A stretch of DNA of 64,000 nt, taken from contig NC_134027.1 in assembly GCF_964204645.1 (NCBI RefSeq), forward strand, positions 20,820,485-20,884,484. Reading direction: 5' to 3'. A program made the position numbers and the translations under genes. The number at the start of each line of letters is the position of its first letter. Position 1 is the first letter of the stretch. The notes beneath the pieces were generated by a model. That model worked only from the letters and a program-made list of their open reading frames with translations. It searched no databases and was not told the origin of the DNA. This document shows positions 24,420-35,800 of the stretch, piece by piece. This stretch comes from Tubulanus polymorphus. Taxonomy: Eukaryota; Nemertea; Palaeonemertea; Tubulaniformes; Tubulanidae.

Positions 24420-24745
24420 GGAAAACCTAATATGGTGCGGACATGAGCTCTGATGAGTGCAAAAATATATTTATAGATAATTGTGACGTGTGCGGATACG
24501 TCATCACGCATACACAAGCCATGAATTCCAAGCCATGTGTGGAAGAGGGCCTGCACACGTTACTAAAGAGAAAGTAATATAAAAAGGGAGGTTTTAGTAA
24601 GCACGGGAGCTCCGGGGAATAATCTTGTATACTTCTTGTAAGAGAGTATCCCTCGCAACATCACCGAGAGATATCATTACCAACGCTAGTTGGAGAACCC
24701 AACCCGGATCCACATCACTGGTAGATAAACAGAACCACAACATAA
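24420..24745 (+). mobile_element. Possible solo LTR or LTR-leader remnant
   Basis: A TATAAAAAGGG core near 24578 is followed by a start-like region and a pyrimidine-poor leader. Then comes TTGGAGAACCCAACCCGGAT near 24689, resembling the segment just after the 5' LTR in Gypsy-type elements. No second LTR, gag or pol is present. This is a pattern-based guess. Confidence 0.3.
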
Positions 24746-24759
24746 AACGGAATTCAATT

Positions 24760-25230
24760 TTGCAATGCAGAAAAAAAACCGTCGTCGCTGCATTGCACCG
24801 AATATATTACAGCATTATTTCAGATTTTGTAAATTATCTGACAAAAGATTTGTTAAACGAGAGCCAATTGAAAACGATTGATTATAAATAATTCAGTGTA
24901 TGCTTTCCTTATCGTCGCGTTGCTTTTAATTGCATAATCGGGTATTGCTACTGATCTGATTTTGTATCTACTACTACCAGAATGTATCATACCGATCAGT
25001 TGCAGACACGCGCGCAGCGACAATAATTATGTACATAACTGAGGTAGTGTGTGGCGAAGGCCTCTAACTGTGATACGTCACTTTGATGATTTTAGCGAAA
25101 TTCGTCAGCGCACTTAAATGCATTTATTTAGGGGCACGACCAGTACAACTGCATATGATGTTGATTGTCATCGAATGAGGGTGTGCCACGTTGAAAATAG
25201 CCATTACCATCCAAATATACTATCACTCAT
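24760..25230. other. Spacer with no recognised gene
   Basis: It contains a small hairpin (GCAATGCAG...CTGCATTGC, near 24760-24797). No exon signature was seen. Confidence 0.4.
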
Positions 25231-25233
25231 TCA

Positions 25234-25278
25234 CCTGATGAGGCTTCTATACATATGTAGCCAAAGCTCGTGCGTCAA
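25234..25278 (+). other. Decayed hammerhead-like hairpin motif
   Basis: CCTGATGA is followed by a GGCT...AGCC stem, then AAAG and GCGTC, then AATAAA close by. The order resembles the hammerhead core (CTGANGA, stem II, GAAA), but the GAAA box is altered. Related motifs occur at 31765-31812 and 39423-39459. Confidence 0.35.
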
Positions 25279-25312
25279 ATAAACAGTTAACCTATATAAC
25301 TCGTCTCGTTAT

Positions 25313-25560
25313 TATGGGGGCTGATTCGGGCCACGCCGAGATTTTTCGAGCACGAAAAATCGCAAAACAAACTTTATAGCGAGAAAACAAATATTAACGC
25401 GAGAAAACAAATATTAACGCGAGAAAACAAATATCAACGCGAGAAAACAAATATTTAGCGCGAGAAAACAAATTATTTTGTTTTCTCACCCGAAATATTT
25501 GTTTTCTCGCGCTAATATTTGTTTTGGCGACCCCGCCAAAACAAACTTTTGTTATTCATG
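25313..25560 (+). mobile_element. MITE, GGCTGATTCGGGCC family, right end missing
   Basis: The left end reads TATGGGGGCTGATTCGGGCC. The interior has four to five tandem CGCGAGAAAACAAATATT-like units followed by inverted copies, so the body folds back on itself. The expected inverted terminus is not found at the right, which suggests truncation. Confidence 0.65.
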
Positions 25561-25782
25561 CATCCAAACATAACAATCGTTCATGGGTTCAAGTTAGCTC
25601 TATATGCTCGGAAAACGCTTTTGATTTAAAAGAATTTCTTTGGGGAAGCCCGAACCCCTGCAGGATTGACTCACGCCTTCGGCGCACAAAACTACTGGCG
25701 GCTTATAGCTGGTTCGTGTGAATAACTCAAGAAAAAATAACATGGATTTTATAGATCTGCGTTCTCATCCCTGTAATTTTAG

Positions 25783-26060
25783 GTATCCGAAAATTCTGAA
25801 GTAAATGTTTCCTTATTTCATTACTCGCGCACGCGCTATTGTTGTGATTGTGGTTAGTGTTGCAGAGTCATGGGGTGAGTAACAACTGGCAACATCATAT
25901 GCGATTAGAGAGGATTTCATGAATAGAATGAATTATCACTTATCATTTGTTGTAACAAGGTTCTACTGTAGACACATTGTATATGATTCCAAGTTTTCTC
26001 CTCTGGTGGCAACGAACAAACAATTGAGTCATCCCAAATGTGAGAAGATTCATCCTATGA
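25783..26060 (+). pseudogene. Inverted, decayed paralogue of the knottin gene
   Basis: Exon 25783-25874 follows an acceptor (TTTTAG). It has an ATG at 25805, encodes a hydrophobic signal-like run (AIVVIVVSV) and ends at a GTGAGTAACAACTGG donor in phase 1, the same phase and intron start as the minus-strand knottin gene at 26366-26700. The following ~150 bp also align loosely with that gene's intron. Where the cysteine-rich second exon should lie (about 25967-26050) no frame has the cysteines. Either exon 2 decayed or it is elsewhere. Confidence 0.5.
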
Positions 26061-26365
26061 CAGCGCGATTAATTATCAAATATCGAGGCTATAAGTGAAA
26101 ACCGGTCGATAATTTCCGTCCAAATAAAATCTAAAACGTCGAAGGAATAATTAAGTTTTTAGAGAAGTCGAAATAAAACATTTAAAACGGAACTGGCAAT
26201 GACAATTGATATTACTCCTCCTGGAACGGACAGCACGTATTATTGATCAATGAAATGCTTCACCCACGAATCAGTAAACAATCCCATCATGATTTATTTA
26301 TTCGCAGTTTTATTGAATTCAACTAAAACAGGTCATTTGACGGCTGGCTTAACAATCGCCAACGG

Positions 26366-26691
26366 TTAGCTACATGCTCCGTCTCTACACATTCCGCCGC
26401 AACATTGAAAATCAGCAACACACATTGTCATCTTTGATCTACAGCCTATATTTCCAAAAAAAGCAATTCAGTAAGGAATCTCTTAAATGCAATTCGTCAA
26501 AATGATTCGTTCATCCGATAAATGACTACAAAGATTAAACTGATAATTCGTCTTTAATCTATATCATTGAGATCCTTTGAAATTGTGACATATTTTCCCA
26601 GTTGTTACTTACGCAATGACTCTGTAAATGACGCAGCACTGATCACAATCACAACAATAACAAATATCCAATTCATTACATAAACAAGCAT
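26366..26691 (-). CDS. Secreted six-cysteine knottin (ICK) peptide precursor, 52 aa
   Basis: Two coding exons on the minus strand: 26613-26691 (exon starts at 26700 after a CTGCTAG acceptor) and 26366-26445. The donor is GTAAGT in phase 1 and the acceptor AAATATAG. Exon 1 encodes a signal peptide with the hydrophobic core IFVIVVIVIS. Exon 2 encodes a short basic peptide with cysteine framework C-x6-C-x5-CC-x3-C-x4-C and one residue after the last cysteine. That spacing is the inhibitor-cystine-knot (framework VI/VII) pattern of conotoxins, other venom knottins and some antimicrobial or signalling peptides. There is no propeptide of the Conus type between signal and knot. An upstream non-coding exon is expected, perhaps ending at the GTAAGC near 27733. 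Function is unknown: toxin-like, defensive or endogenous ligand. Confidence 0.72.
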
Positions 26692-27939
26692 TTCCAACGC
26701 CTAGCAGTTGAATTTAAGAATACATGTATATTAGTAATTTTGCATTTTGGGAAATCCCTGATTGTGATAATTCAACAGTCTATAGTTGAAAAGATCTTTT
26801 GTAAGATAATGTTGGCCCACCAAGTTGAATATCATGTTGGTTAAAAATAACAACATAGATATAACCCAGTAAATAAGCCCGTAAAGTGCCGCCAACTTCC
26901 CTTTGCGATTACCATAATGTGGCTTGAACCACCCCTCCCAATCCGAAATAAACGTGGATTATAGTAAAATGATAACTTTAATAGTATTTAGGTCAGCAAC
27001 GAATTTCCTTTTTTTTATACAAACAATTCTTTTATTTTAACCATCAAAATTTTACCAAACATACGGTTACCACGCCACGCGCTGTAATCAGCATTATGGG
27101 CGTGATTTAGAAAAGAAGTTATAAATAGATTATATGACGGTTAGATGTAGCAATAACTTGGTAAATACAGAGTAGAAAGCGAGAAAGAAAAAGAAAAAAG
27201 TACCTGGTACAGTCATAACCTTCTAATTTTCGTTACAACGATCATAATTTTCAGCAATAAATTTAGCTACTTTTGAAATAATTTGGTGGCTGTATAAGAT
27301 CTCGAGCAGAGAAAATATGTTTGATGGGAGGTATAGATATCAGGGTTACCATATAATAGGAAATTACATTTTCTGCGTTTTGGGAGTGAGCGAAAGTGGG
27401 GTCCTACCTGCAGGTGGTCTAGTTCATTAAGGAGATTAGTCAAAGAAGCCCGATGGTCAGGCTGGTTGCAGAAAATAAAGAAATTCGCGATGTTTGGTCG
27501 CTTGTTACAAAAATTACAAACGAATTTCAAATAAGTTATGTTATTGACTTAACGGGTACACAGGTTACCACTTTACCCTTATTATCGTTCAGACCCATTC
27601 CTAACCAATCTAGATAGAGACTAGGGACATTGACACAATTTAGACTCTCAATTTAGACCTCCGGAATTTCACTAATGATGAAACTGTTTGATTCTGAATA
27701 ATGCACATTTAAATACCTTATCACTGCGCTTACCTTACAGTCGCTTCTTCCTGCGTATCAACCTTTTGGAATTATAGTATCACGTTTGCCCGAGCCAGAA
27801 CAGTTGGCGAATGACTAAACATATAGTTCGCATTGATTTTTTCATTTTCATGCAGTTTATATGATACTGACTCGTGAATATTCACACTGATCAGTCCCGT
27901 TTAAATTGACTATGTAGTAGACTATTATTTGACAATACC

Positions 27940-28235
27940 CCTAGCTATTTCCATCTAACGATTAGAACGCTTCATATTTGGCCACCTGATGCAAATAAGA
28001 TGAGGGTTACTTAAATTTCCGGACGAAAAATCATCATCAAGTATAGAACGACAATACTTAACAAATGCTTTAAACAATATAACATCATTTAAGGCAGAAG
28101 GCTTACATTACCCCTAGAAATATAATCTATCGAATATAGAACGCTTCATGTTTAACCACCTGCTGCAGTTAAGATTCGAGTTACCGAAAGTTGTGAGTGA
28201 AAAATCATCATCGCGAATAGAAAAGCAAATAAGGT
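27940..28235. repeat. Diverged tandem duplication, ~175-bp spacing
   Basis: Shared order in both copies: ACCCCTAG, TAGAACGCTTCAT, CCACCTG, GTTAC and AAAAATCATCATC, at about 27942-28042 and 28112-28218. Confidence 0.6.
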
Positions 28236-29529
28236 AAAGTATATAATAACGATCCATGCTATTAATATTCCAATCCTTACGCTACGCTACAACGAACAGC
28301 TGATTAACTCTCTTCCTTAGGAAAAACGTGATCATAGAAGAGAAAGTGTCATGTTTAATAATTAATTTGAGGAAGAAGAAAACCGAAGAACAAACGGAAA
28401 GAACGGTCACAGTTATTAGTTGATTGCTAACTGTTGTTGCCCTTCTGGCTTTGACCAAAAACCTCTGACAACTTCTAAAAGTATCAAAGCATCTCTAAGT
28501 TTAATTATCCTTCTTTATTTACGCACAATGTTGCAACTACGACGATGAGAGTTTCTACATTTATCAGAAACGTAGATGCCCCGAGTTCTAACAAACTATA
28601 TTCGCTTAATATAGCTCCACGAAATATAGAAAAAATGCAAATGCCTAATTTTGAACCAAGATAAACTTACTAATTAAATTTACTAATTAACGTTAACTAT
28701 GTAATTTCACTGCAAATTGATGATATGCGTAACATTAAACTATTCGGAATATTAAATAAATCATGACCACTCTAATTTAACAAGGAATTACATAATAAAT
28801 ATGAATTCAAGCGATGAGAACGCCTAATGACTACAAGTAATAACAACCACGAATAATGCATAAAAATGCATGGACTGGAAGCAGCAAACAGTTGTGTAAC
28901 GTTAGGTGTAAGGCATGGATTCGAAATTTGAAGAACAGACAAAATTGTAAAGATGTTGATGGATTTTTTGGGCTCAAGGGGAAAAGTAAGAGTAGTATTG
29001 CGTGCACCTTATCCTCGGAGATTATTAAATCATCATCGTCATTCACAGTCATCACACACAGGTTCTAAAGATTCGTGTAATGTAAATGAATTGGTAAAGC
29101 GGCGCTCCCAATGCGACACTATTTATTATATTATCTGTTTCTTCAAAACCAATGAATGTATAGGCCTATCAGAATCAAGGGACACTTTGTGATAAACAAA
29201 TTTGGTACGTTGTGAGGCAAATTTAAAACAGCATAAATAATCATCGTAGTCAATTGATCAGTCAATAATTGGTTTATCCTTTGTCAGCGATATTGAAGTT
29301 GGCATTGAGACAATTATTCAAAATCGCGCTACGTTTTTTTATGTGAGCATTTTTTTCATTGATTCTCGGCCTCAACGACGTTTAATCGATACGATCGAAG
29401 ACATGGCGAACCTCCGTCGATGATATGGCCAACTTTGTTAAAATTCTACGAAATGTTGTTTTTGGCGGGAAAATTCTTAGCTCATGCTCATAGGAATGAT
29501 CTCGATTGGGAGGCGTTATCTCTACGAGA

Positions 29530-29539
29530 CACACACACA

Positions 29540-29571
<32 letters not shown>

Positions 29572-29581
29572 CACACACACG
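29530..29581. repeat. (AC)n/(GCAC)n microsatellite
   Basis: A run of ACACAC, GCACGCAC and ACACAC. It produces spurious reading frames on both strands. Confidence 0.95.
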
Positions 29582-30604
29582 CATCGTTTGAATATTTTGT
29601 CACGCTATACGCAAATTCATAATACAAAGAAAAAATCTTCTATTGGAAAAATGAAAATTGTATGAAATTTTGCACGTTATTAATTCCTTCACGTACGCAC
29701 AAGTTCTCATACCAAAAACGGCAATTATGAAAAAAGTCTATTAATTCCTGACACAGAACCAAAAACACTGTTTATTGAAAATGTTAGTTTTTATCTTTGT
29801 CAATTGGCGAAAGGCATAAGTATAGGCCTTCTCTAACTAGTTTTATTTTCTTATTGATAATCATATTGGGCGTTGTTGATTAATTTTCGAATTAGTCATT
29901 GCATTATGCAGTGAATCTAAATCTATTCATTGTTGACAATAAAATGGACAAAAGGAAAATATTGACAATTATAAGGCATGCTGTAAAAACTATTTCGGAG
30001 TACTATCGTTATGTGTTAATCGCTGTTATCTGTCTTAAAATAATGATGACCCACGTGAATAATTGACATTTTGCTGCTATGATAGGACTCGAGAAGAATC
30101 ACCCGGTATTATAGAAAATGTCGAATAGCCATTGTATGTAGTCAGATTTGTTTAATTTCATTTATGTATTGATTTATGTATACGGGTTATTTGTAAATCA
30201 ATCGTTGGATGATGACGTCACCATCGTGATCAAGATGGAAGTGACCACCAGATGCTCGATGTACCGGTAAGTCTCTTGACATATCCAGAGTAAAATCTTT
30301 GAAATATTTTCTAATTCTATTCTATTGATTATTGTCTTTCAAATCAAATTAAACTAAGCAAATTAGTCTTAAACTCTAGATCACTTAAATCCCTATCCAG
30401 ATATGGATTCTTGAACGTAAGTTCTAAAACGCTTTTATTTGATTTGAACGTGGAAAGAAAATTGAACGGATAGATATTTGCCACGACTTCCAATGCTAAC
30501 TTCATGCAAAATCGAAGGATACCACATATCAAATATAATTGGAACCGATTAGTTACGGTGTGGGGATTGAGGAATGGAACTTGGTCCGTTCACAAGTTGG
30601 TCCT

Positions 30605-31441
30605 TCAACTAATGAATATTAACATCATAAGTTCTTTCCGGAATGACTTGAGACTGCAAACGTATATGAAAAAATTAATGGCATTATTCGTCGTGAGCAG
30701 AACATCAGCGGTCAAACTTAACAAGTGATATACATGTGGCCGAAACTGTGGTAATGCGTTTGACAAACGAAGTAAACTGATTAGTGTATTAGGTGTATTC
30801 AATATGAAAAATGCAATGATGATACAAATTAAATTGCGTATGCATTTTGTGTCTTGTTTTGAAGTACTAATACAAATGGAATTTTTAGATTGATCAGTGA
30901 ATGTTTTGGCACGTTTGGCGAGTTGAGTGCTGATTACAACTATACTGGTTATTAGACCGATCCACGGTATTATGATGGCACACAGATAACGATACCAAAC
31001 TCTTAACGTACGGACGATTTTCAACGTATATATTGCTCGGCATTGCTTATGACCGGTTCGCGCATCTTCCAATACCTCGTATAAAACCGAACAAGCGCCT
31101 TCTAACGCGAGAAAAAACGATACCATTACGACGATGACAATACGGCGTCGGGTTCGGGTCATTAAAGTTGAAATTCGCATCGGCATCAAAACGGCAATAC
31201 TTCGTTCGATAGCGAAACACAACAAGACCCAAACCGAGAGAATACTCAGACTGGCGTTCCTCGGCTAATTTGCATACAACAGCAGACGTCGAATAGAACG
31301 AATAAATGGCCTCATTTTTATATGAACCGGCAGCTAATTTTTTACATTTTCTAACGTCCTCAACGAATACATTATGACAAAAATTGCGTCTGAACAAGCC
31401 ATAGGCATGAGGTATTGTACCGTACATTCGGTATTCGGTTA
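30605..31441 (-). pseudogene. Rhodopsin-type GPCR, frameshifted and lacking TM1-TM2
   Basis: The minus-strand frame 31225-30605 gives the end of TM3 with an ERS box (CFAIERSIAV), TM4 (IVIVVMVSFFLALEGA), a Cys in the second extracellular loop, TM5, TM6 (LICIIIAFFILNTPNTL) and TM7 with a variant NAINFFIYV for NPxxY. Upstream, another frame supplies the TM3 start with its conserved Cys (SAVVCKLAE). The two frames meet by a one-base shift near 31262. An acceptor-like AG lies near 31441, but no TM1-TM2 exon was found before the next gene. It most resembles lophotrochozoan peptide/FMRFamide-receptor-like orphans. It could be functional only if the shift is an assembly error and the first exon lies elsewhere. 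Confidence 0.65.
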
Positions 31442-32813
31442 GCTCTTAGTTAGCCAGAAGTTTTACTATACAGACTGAGACTAGATGATTGAATTAAATA
31501 TTTGAATCAAAATATTGTCACTAGAGTAAATATATATTCCTTATTACACTTTTAGCAGTGATCATATTTTACATATAATTGAAAGTATTACTGTCATCTA
31601 ATGTTAATAAGGTATATTAGAATCGCGAAATCTAAGTTGTTCAAAACCAACATGAAAATGAGACGAGAAAATACACAATACATATCCGTAAATGATGAAT
31701 AACGAGAGAAATCCCAGAATTAATTCAGCTGAAAATCAAAAGTTCTATATTGAAATGATTATATTACGACGTTTCGGCAACGCTTCGGCTGATGCTATTA
31801 GCCATCATCAGGCCCCCGTCAACATGAAAATATTGATACGTAAATCGAATCCATATCATGAGCATACTAATTATTGTACGAAGAAAATACGACAAATAAG
31901 CAGTTCATTAATACTAAAATAATGCTTTAAGTTATCGCACAGTTCATATCGCTCGCAAGCAGCTCGCAAGTTAAAAAGAGTTCATCGCACAATTAAAATA
32001 TATTACAAGCTCGAGTTTAAGATATTCCAAATCAAAAGTTCATTATTTCTAATATTTTATCGCATAGCACAGTGAAATATATTACAAGTTAAAAAGAGTT
32101 ATTTAGTTCGAATTAAAAGATAGTATGAATAAAAAGTTCATTAATTTCGTTTATGATATGAATCTATTTAAAGATTTATTTCAACAATAGAGTTCAATGC
32201 ACAGTTCAAATATATCGCAGTTGTATTGCGGATGAATATATTAGGATAAATATCTTGCTTTCAAATGTTCTTGGAAAATCGCCAAGTGAGGATTTTACCA
32301 AGGGATTTTTACCTACAACCATCTAAAATGGGTGAACGGATAAAATGGCCAAGGAAAAAATTTTATCAGATCCAGACACTACACCAGTTTGCTATAAATT
32401 ACCACACAATTTCAATGCATTTATCTTTGATGATACAAGTCTGTGCCCTAATAGCTTACAAACAAATTACGTACATCGAATCGATGTACGTTTCTTTGCC
32501 TAGGCTTGGCATATGATTCATTAACCAACATGTCACATGTGAATTCAAAAATGAAACAGTATCGCTGGCCTGTTTCGCAACTGTGCTGCTCCGAAACAAG
32601 AAACACGGTTTACAGGAAAAGCTGTTTCGAAAATTAAGATGTTCATTTCGCAACGAAGTATTATTGTTGTGTGCGATGTAAAGCCCAGATCACACGGTGC
32701 TGGGTCCTCTGTACACTAGATCTATTATTAGACCTTGGTCCGAACATGAACCCTAAAACGATTCATTTAAAAGCCCTTTGATCGCTACTGAATCTAACTG
32801 AATCGCTACTAAT
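31442..32813. other. AT-rich repeat stretch between GPCR relic and receptor gene
   Basis: It contains a hammerhead-like motif at 31765-31812 and, between about 31970 and 32150, loosely repeated blocks of AAGTTAAAAAGAGTT, ATATATTACAAG and AAAAGTTCATTA. This organisation suggests a decayed retroelement, possibly Penelope-like. No protein similarity was seen. Confidence 0.4.
31765..31812 (-). other. Hammerhead-like hairpin motif
   Basis: On the minus strand: CCTGATGA, a GGC...GCC stem containing TAATAGCATCA, a small second loop, then GAAACGTC. CTGATGA and GAAA match the hammerhead ribozyme core order, and such motifs occur in Penelope-like elements and retrozymes. Stem III would be too short to fold alone, so a ribozyme is only a hypothesis. 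Confidence 0.4.
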
Positions 32814-35800
32814 CTAGTTATGTGTATACTTCTTATGTTGACGTTTATTTCTCGTTCTGATTGATTTCATGTCGATAGACAATATCGTGTAAAGAAGGGG
32901 GTTGAGAGACGAGTTGATGGGTAGGAAAAGCACCGCCAGCCAGGCCGCCACCTGATTCGGTATTTGAACCCGAAGTACAACGCAAAACTGAACGATTATT
33001 ATCGGTAGCCAGCAACATAAATTACAAAGATTTATCACCAAACTCCGTCGAGCAAGAACGAGTTCGGTGGGATCAGCCCTACCGGAACCAAACCTGCTTC
33101 CAGATACAACTATGTACATCTGCGCATATGTCACCATTATCGTTATCAGTAAAATGGAATTGAGCAAAGCAAAAATGGCAAATGAATATTGCCAGGCATT
33201 GATATCAATTGAAAGTAAATTCATAGGGAGACAAATACCGGTTGTACCATAGTAATTGTTTCCAAAATAAGGAAACTGTGATAGTGGTAAGACAGCAACG
33301 GAGCATAAGATAATCGAACATACGCAGCAAATGCCGGATACATGATGTGGAGATACAAGTGGGCTTCCAGAAAATGGTTGAACAATATTTGAATATCTTA
33401 GGCGTGTAAGGATCAAGAGAAATGACAGAGAGCCCTCGCATGATAGAGTGGCCAAAATCCCAGCGAGACGACACAACGAACTACGAGTCCAGGTTTGCGA
33501 ATTTAGAAAATAAATTCCTTTATAAACGTAATCCGCCCCCGCAATCAAAAACAAATACACTGCCATCAGGAGGTCGCACACTGCAATATGAATTATCAGG
33601 ATATCGGATGATTTTCTATGAGATTCAGTCGACAAGAAGCGAATTAGTCGCATTGCAACGACCAGAGCATTGGCGATGAAGCTGAAGGTAGCGTTAACCC
33701 AGATAATTGCCCTCAAAACAGTGTTAGCCATTAAATCAAAACATGATGAAAATTGATCTGCTTTCGGGAAGCACTTTTCAACGTTTGGTACCATACAGCA
33801 AAATTTGTATGCGTCTGCTGCAAGGAAGTTCAATGCAGTAAGATTTTTCAAAACCGCCTTTCCTACATAAATTATGTCGGAGTTGTTGGTCAAGTCCAGA
33901 ACGTTAAGAGAGAATAATTCAGAAAAGGCGTATTTTGAAATATAGCTAATTTTGTTGCTGCTGATATTCAACGATTGTAATGCCGGTAAACCTTCAAAAA
34001 TATTATCACCAAGCAATGTAAGAGAAAGTTGGTGAAGATCAAGAACATTAATAGAATTTAGACCATTGAAGCAACCGGCTTCCAAATATCTCAGCGGATT
34101 TCCAATAAAAATCAATTCCTTCAAACTTAACAAACCAGTAAAAACCTGCGCAGGTAATGACGCGATGCGGTTAAAGGACAGATCTAATGTGTGAAGATTA
34201 TGGAGATGATCAAACGCGTTAGAGATGATACCAGAAAAATTATTACGGGAAATATCAAGGATGCGAAGATAGAAAAAATATGAAAACGTCGACACGTTAA
34301 GTAAAATCCGATTGTTGGTTAAAAGTAAGACTCGTGTGGTCGCCGCAAGAATTCCAGTAATATCAAGTAGATAACCATTTTCACAATCTATGGAATGACC
34401 TTGGCACTTGCAACGGTTTGGGCACGTGTTGTTACAAAAAGATTCATCATCCGAGTTAAACTGGCAGTTTACGACACCGTTGCATACCTCTGACTGAGGT
34501 ATACATCGTTTTTCATCACCGCATCTAAACATCCCTGGACATGAAAGCTCTTCACATCTTAATTCATCTTCTGAATGGGGGCAATCAGGCTGTCCATCAC
34601 AGACCTGTCTTACCGGTATACAATACGACGATGGGCATTTAACAGTACTGACCGGACATTCGAATTCTTCACAACCCAATACATGTTCAAGGTTTCTACA
34701 TACCGGATGCCCATCATGTATCTTTTCTAGAATACACCTGTGACGTCTAGAATAACAGCGAGGAGAATCAGAAGAGCATCTTTGTTCGTCAACTTCCTTG
34801 CAATGGTCAGCGAAATCTGTCGCGCAGTCGGATTCATTGCACCGAATCAAAGGATTCACCGAAACGTTAGCTGTTACTAATTCGTCTTCTTCTATGACTC
34901 CACTGCAATCCACAACACCATCCTGATATAATAACGTACTGATACAGTCACCGTTTGCACACAAAAAACCGTTACATTCCTTTGAAGAGCAATCGATCTC
35001 ATCTGACTTATCTTTACAATCTACCAGCCCATCACATCGTATATATTCACCGATACATTGTCCATTGTAGCACCGAAATTGTCCCGAAGAGCATGAAGGG
35101 TGATAGCAAAATGTCACATCGGATCCGTCTTCGCAATCTTCCACAAAATCACAGAAATTACTGACTGATATATTTCGTCCATCTGCACACTGGAACTGGC
35201 TCTGAAAATTTGAACTTGAACAACTGAGTTCATCCTCCCCGTTTTGGCAGTCTTTCTTTCCATCACAAACACGATGATCACTGATACATCGTTCATCGTT
35301 GCATTCGAATTGCCAGGGCAAATAACATCCACTTGCTCGTGACAAATCACTATTTCTAACGTTATATGAGCATAAAACGGAATGCACAATATCAGTATCA
35401 TTATTGAAGGGAGTCATCGTCCATTTCACAGATTTGATATATGATATGTCATCCCTTATTATTATTGGTTTTATTGCCAAATCCATACCACGAGCACCTT
35501 TAACCAGTATAGCACCATATTCGTGCCGATAGTCCAAGTTTTGAATCATTGTATGAACATCAACATCAGAGGCTATCATTACACCGATTTCGCCACCGAT
35601 ATCAATGCACATTTTCTTGGCATTCTGCAAATCTAAACGGAACTTAGATTTCCAAGCTGTTAATAACTGATAGCATTGCCCTGTTATATCAATCCACCCT
35701 TTCGTACACGACGCTGTTGAACGTGAAATATTGTTCAAAATATGAGCTGAATTTTCGATAGTTATGTTCGCCAGATTTGAAGGATCATGGTCTACTATTG

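Larger units (their letters stand above)
26701..30604. other. Large gene-poor stretch
   Basis: Nearly 4 kb with no recognised coding exon on either strand. It contains a diverged ~170-bp tandem duplication (27940-28235), a CA/CGCA microsatellite (29530-29581) and a possible 5' non-coding exon of the knottin gene with a GTAAGC donor at 27728-27733 on the minus strand. Short ORFs here show no family similarity. Confidence 0.45.

Noticed and set aside
29382-29665. ORFs on both strands with Cys-Val or Thr-His runs
   Set aside because: Both are created by the AC/GCAC microsatellite.
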